DNA from: Bacteroidota bacterium
GTDB taxonomy: Bacteria > Bacteroidota > Bacteroidia > Flavobacteriales_D > Crocinitomicaceae
NCBI GenBank assembly: GCA_016868915.1
Contig: VGFL01000004.1
Location: 1-53,952, forward strand
Direction: 5' to 3'
DNA length: 53,952 nucleotides
Below, piece after piece: positions 50,371 to 53,952 of the stretch (positions are counted from its first letter, which is position 1; each line of letters starts with the position of its first letter). The notes below the pieces were generated by a model. That model did not search any database. It was not told where the DNA came from and saw only the letters and a program-made list of their open reading frames with translations. The position numbers and the translations under genes were made by a program.

Positions 50371-51762
50371 TTATTTTCCCTTTGCCTTTAATACAATTAA
50401 AACCGTATAAAACAGAATTTTTAGATCTAATGCCAGGCTCCTGTTTTTTAAATAAATTAAATCGTATTTCATTCTTAATAGCATTTGATCTACATTTTCA
50501 GCATATCCATATTTAACTTGGCCCCACGACGTTATACCGGGCCTTACTTTCGTTAAATGTAGAAACTGAGCATCAATTCTAGTAATTTGATCAATATAAA
50601 ATTGTCTTTCAGGACGAGGCCCTACCAAGGACATATCGCCTTTTAACACGTTTATGAATTGTGGGAATTCATCCAATCGTGTTTTTCTCATAAAGCGACC
50701 AACAGGTGTTATGCGATCATCATTCTCTGATGATAATTGAGGCCCACTTTTTTCAGCATTTTCATACATAGTTCTAAATTTGATTATTCGAAATGGTTTT
50801 CCATTTAGACCAATTCGTTCTTGGAGATAGAAAATATTTCCAGGTGAAGAAATTTTCACTAATACTACCGATATCAAATAAAGCGGAATACACAAGAAAA
50901 ATGCAATTGTTGACAAAATTATATCCATGAATCGTTTGACTGCCTGTTGCCAAAACGGCATTATTTCCGGATTTATTTCAATTAGTAAAGCGCCAAAAAT
51001 ATTGTTGATCTTAAGGTTTCCAGATACAATATCGTACATATCCGGTAATATTTTTATTCGGGTGCTTCCGTTTTCAATTTTTCCAATGAGGTGTTTTAAT
51101 TTGTCATGTTCAGTACTTTCTAATGCGATGATTACCTCCTCTATTTTTTCATTTTTTATGACCCACTCTATTTCATCGGCATGGCCCAGATAAGCTAATT
51201 TTTTTTCTAATTTCTTATCGACACCATTCAGATTAACAAAACCAATAAAATAATTTACTTTTTTGGGTAATTGAGTCAATTCACTGTACAATTCAATTGC
51301 CTTCTCACCTCCGCCTACTAAAAGGGTTCTAAATCCTTTTCCCTTTTTTGAAAGTTGATTAACTATAATTGTTGAAATAATTATTCGAGGGAGTATAGTG
51401 GCTACAAAGTGTGTAGAAAATAAAATTCCTGCAGAAATATAGTAAGAACTATAATATTTTATTTCATCATCAAGAATCAATATAAAGAAAATTAATGCGT
51501 TACCAATTATGGAAGAACTTATTGTTAATGCAATACTTTTCAAACGGTACATCCGTTTAATTTCATAATAGCTACCCTGTAAATAGTAGAGTAAAATCCA
51601 ACAAAATGGAATAAATATCAGCCCTAAAATGAATGATTTATCAGTCGTAAAAGGAACTTGTTCAACGATAATTTTTCGAGAGTAATAAAATAAAAACCAT
51701 GAAAGAAACGCTGAACCCCAATCAACAAAAATACTCAGTGAAGTTAAACGATTTAGATTCAT
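50371..51762 (-). CDS. Undecaprenyl-phosphate sugar phosphotransferase (bacterial sugar transferase family)
   Basis: FRIIKFRTMYENAEKSGPQLSS..DRITPVGRFMRKTRLDEFPQFINVLKGDMSLVGPRPERQFY. Confidence 0.94.
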   Translation of the reverse strand: MNLNRLTSLSIFVDWGSAFLSWFLFYYSRKIIVEQVPFTTDKSFILGLIFIPFCWILLYYLQGSYYEIKRMYRLKSIALTISSSIIGNALIFFILILDDEIKYYSSYYISAGILFSTHFVATILPRIIISTIIVNQLSKKGKGFRTLLVGGGEKAIELYSELTQLPKKVNYFIGFVNLNGVDKKLEKKLAYLGHADEIEWVIKNEKIEEVIIALESTEHDKLKHLIGKIENGSTRIKILPDMYDIVSGNLKINNIFGALLIEINPEIMPFWQQAVKRFMDIILSTIAFFLCIPLYLISVVLVKISSPGNIFYLQERIGLNGKPFRIIKFRTMYENAEKSGPQLSSENDDRITPVGRFMRKTRLDEFPQFINVLKGDMSLVGPRPERQFYIDQITRIDAQFLHLTKVRPGITSWGQVKYGYAENVDQMLLRMKYDLIYLKNRSLALDLKILFYTVLIVLKAKGK

Positions 51763-51766
51763 TTTA

Positions 51767-52642
51767 TTAATTAAAATAAACAACTTTGATGTTATCTAAA
51801 CGAATTTCTGATTGTTCTTTTCCTTCATCTAATTTGGCAATAAAAGATTGAAGAAAATTTGATCCATTTGGAGAATATCCAATTAACTCTTTTAACTCAA
51901 TATATATTTTTTTCCACTTAACCGAATTGGGCTCTTGCGCCTGCATTCCGTAATTTGGATTATTTTGTGTTGTGTTATCAGGGTTGACGTAAATTACGCC
52001 TGTGGCCAGAGAATTCGTATTATAATAATCTACTTCAAGATATGCATCTCTCCCTTTAGGAATATAAAGTTGAGTTTGTGTAGAGGCAATCCATGTTGAA
52101 TCGTTGTAATTCAGTTGAATTATTCCATAAAAATTTCCATTAAATGTCTGTAGATCAATGTTTGAAGTAGGTGTCGACAGAATTGCTGAGGTATTTTGAT
52201 CAACCACAATATCCAGGTTAAGTGGATCCTCAAAATCCTCAATAGAAAACTGACTAGCTGATTTGTATTTTGTGACTGGATTTAGCGTTACAGTTTGGTT
52301 TTCAATTAAATCCACATTAACCTGAAACACCTCCATAAATGGGTAGATTTTTTTGGTTGCTGCAATCCCGTTGTTTCTTACGGCCGGAAAAATCTTGATG
52401 TTACACGAACCGGATTTAAGAATTGGAATTTTAAATGGAACTTCAAACACACCTACCACTTCATCATCAATGAATACCCATGCGTCAGAAAAATTGTGCG
52501 TCAATTCACCTTCTGCCCCCGAAAGCGAAGAATTTGGATTAAGCGTCCAGTGCGTTACCTCTAACCAAGAAGGATTCGGGTTATTTTTTACACAGGCTAA
52601 AAGAAGTAAAATGGGGAAGGTAAAAAAAATATTTTTTGCCAT
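51767..52642 (-). CDS. Conserved hypothetical lipoprotein
   Basis: Signal plus lipobox LLLLAC; PEGA-like DDEVVGVFEVPFKIPIL segment. Confidence 0.7.
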   Translation of the reverse strand: MAKNIFFTFPILLLLACVKNNPNPSWLEVTHWTLNPNSSLSGAEGELTHNFSDAWVFIDDEVVGVFEVPFKIPILKSGSCNIKIFPAVRNNGIAATKKIYPFMEVFQVNVDLIENQTVTLNPVTKYKSASQFSIEDFEDPLNLDIVVDQNTSAILSTPTSNIDLQTFNGNFYGIIQLNYNDSTWIASTQTQLYIPKGRDAYLEVDYYNTNSLATGVIYVNPDNTTQNNPNYGMQAQEPNSVKWKKIYIELKELIGYSPNGSNFLQSFIAKLDEGKEQSEIRLDNIKVVYFN

Positions 52643-52678
52643 AATTTAAGAACGTATTTGTTAGAGTTTTATTTGAAC

Positions 52679-53656
52679 CTAATTTGTCTTTTTCATCGAT
52701 TCCATTATCATGATGGCAATCTTTAAAGATTTTAAACCGTCTTCACCTGATACGACCGGAGGGGTTTTATTAACGATTGATGAATGGAATGAAATAAGCT
52801 CTTCTTTGATGGCGTTTGTTTCCAAAATATTTGGTTTGTTGAATAAAATACGCTTTTTCACCTTTCCATTACCAGGATCAAAAACGATGTCGAAATCATC
52901 TGAAGAACCCACAAAGTCCTCCAGTTGAACTACCTCTAATTCTTTTGTGAGAAAATCAACACTCACGTAGGCATCTTTTTGAAAAAAACGAGATTTTCGC
53001 ATGTTTTTGAGCGAAATCCTGGAAGCAGTTAAATTTGCCACACAACCATTTTCAAATTCAATTCGAGCGTTAGCGATATCATGTGAGTCACTGATAACAG
53101 AAACACCTGTTGCAGATATTTTTTGAATTTTCGAATTAACAACATTTAAAATAATATCAATATCATGGATCATTAAATCTAAAATAACTGGCACATCAAT
53201 TCCCCTTGGATTAAACTGTCCTAGTCTGTGTGTTTCGATAAACATCGGTTGTTTGATGTATTTTTTAGATTCGATGAATGCCGAATTAAATCGTTCAACA
53301 TGTCCAACTTGTATTAATCCTGATTTTTCTTTGGATAAATTTATTAAAGTTTCTGCCTCATCTATTTTATCTGTCATTGGTTTCTCAATGAATACAGCCT
53401 TGCCCGCTTCTAAAGCTTCTTTTGCAATTTCGAAGTGAAAAGGAGTTGGAGTAACAATATCGATACAATCGCAATGCTCTATTAAATCTTGAGCAACATG
53501 ATAACGAGGTATTTTATAGAGTTTTTGAATTGATTCAGCTTCCGAATTGTTAGGGTCAATAAAGCCAACTATTTCATATAATTTGGATAATTCAGAAAGT
53601 ATTTTTAAATGAATTTTACCCAAATGTCCAATACCAAAGATTCCAACTTTTAACAT
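52679..53656 (-). CDS. Gfo/Idh/MocA family oxidoreductase
   Basis: MLKVGIFGIGHLGKIHLKIL; CIDIVTPTPFHFEIAKEALEAGKAVFIEKPM; VGHVERFNSA. Confidence 0.94.
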   Translation of the reverse strand: MLKVGIFGIGHLGKIHLKILSELSKLYEIVGFIDPNNSEAESIQKLYKIPRYHVAQDLIEHCDCIDIVTPTPFHFEIAKEALEAGKAVFIEKPMTDKIDEAETLINLSKEKSGLIQVGHVERFNSAFIESKKYIKQPMFIETHRLGQFNPRGIDVPVILDLMIHDIDIILNVVNSKIQKISATGVSVISDSHDIANARIEFENGCVANLTASRISLKNMRKSRFFQKDAYVSVDFLTKELEVVQLEDFVGSSDDFDIVFDPGNGKVKKRILFNKPNILETNAIKEELISFHSSIVNKTPPVVSGEDGLKSLKIAIMIMESMKKTN

Positions 53657-53856
53657 CTAATGGAGAATTTTCTCAAAATTAAAGAATTTGTAGCCAATCT
53701 AGAAGGTTATTTTCATTATTTGAAAGAATATTTATAATGTTAAATGATTGGATTCAAATTATTTTTTTGAGGTATGATAAATTTATTTGATTTAGTGTAA
53801 CAAAATTTAATATTTACGGTATGCTCAATTTTTTTTCAAAAAACACAAATAATAGG

Positions 53857-53886
53857 TTGTTGAATTGAAAAGAATGAGTATCTTTG
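53857..53886 (+). promoter_or_regulatory. Bacteroidota promoter (TTG-N19-TATCTTTG) at the right edge
   Basis: TTG at 53857-53859 and TATCTTTG at 53879-53886, spacing 19; downstream gene not in window. Confidence 0.75.
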
Positions 53887-53952
53887 CACCCCGCTAAAGG
53901 TGGGAACGTTTTATAATAAATGACTTAACTGCTTATTAATCTTGGTATTTAG

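Overview
The window is from a Bacteroidota genome, probably a Flavobacteriales/Crocinitomicaceae-like bacterium. Evidence: low GC, TAnnTTTG-type promoters, T9SS sorting domains, GldH, and the PorP/SprF family. Most of it is chromosomal housekeeping: clpX/clpP, dut, dnaN, rlmN, ruvB, queG, gldH, ricT, frr, pyrH, mutS, rseP, rsmG, tgt, one tRNA-Pro(GGG). Accessory loci are mixed in. No CRISPR array, rRNA, IS element or prophage was seen. Points most worth a second look: (1) a tandem pair of MbnP/MbnH-like modules (copper-protein/diheme peroxidase) at 3397-7102 with no methanobactin genes in the window, the first MbnP carrying a T9SS-like C-terminal sorting domain; (2) a full-length M1/LTA4H-like aminopeptidase whose HExxH site reads NQLAR and whose active-site Tyr is also replaced, so a probable pseudoenzyme; (3) a DTE, Met-105-type proteorhodopsin with Gly at the carotenoid-antenna fenestration position, about 10 kb from a cruF-like/crtZ/lycopene cyclase cluster; (4) a SRAP/HMCES-family protein ending in QLSLF, a textbook beta-clamp-binding motif and a possible bacterial counterpart of the HMCES PIP box; (5) an EnvC-like protein with a degenerate LytM domain; (6) a TPR-PD40-OmpA-like-DUF1573-like fusion next to a PorP/SprF protein. 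All calls come from reading the sequence by eye. No database search or structure prediction was run.
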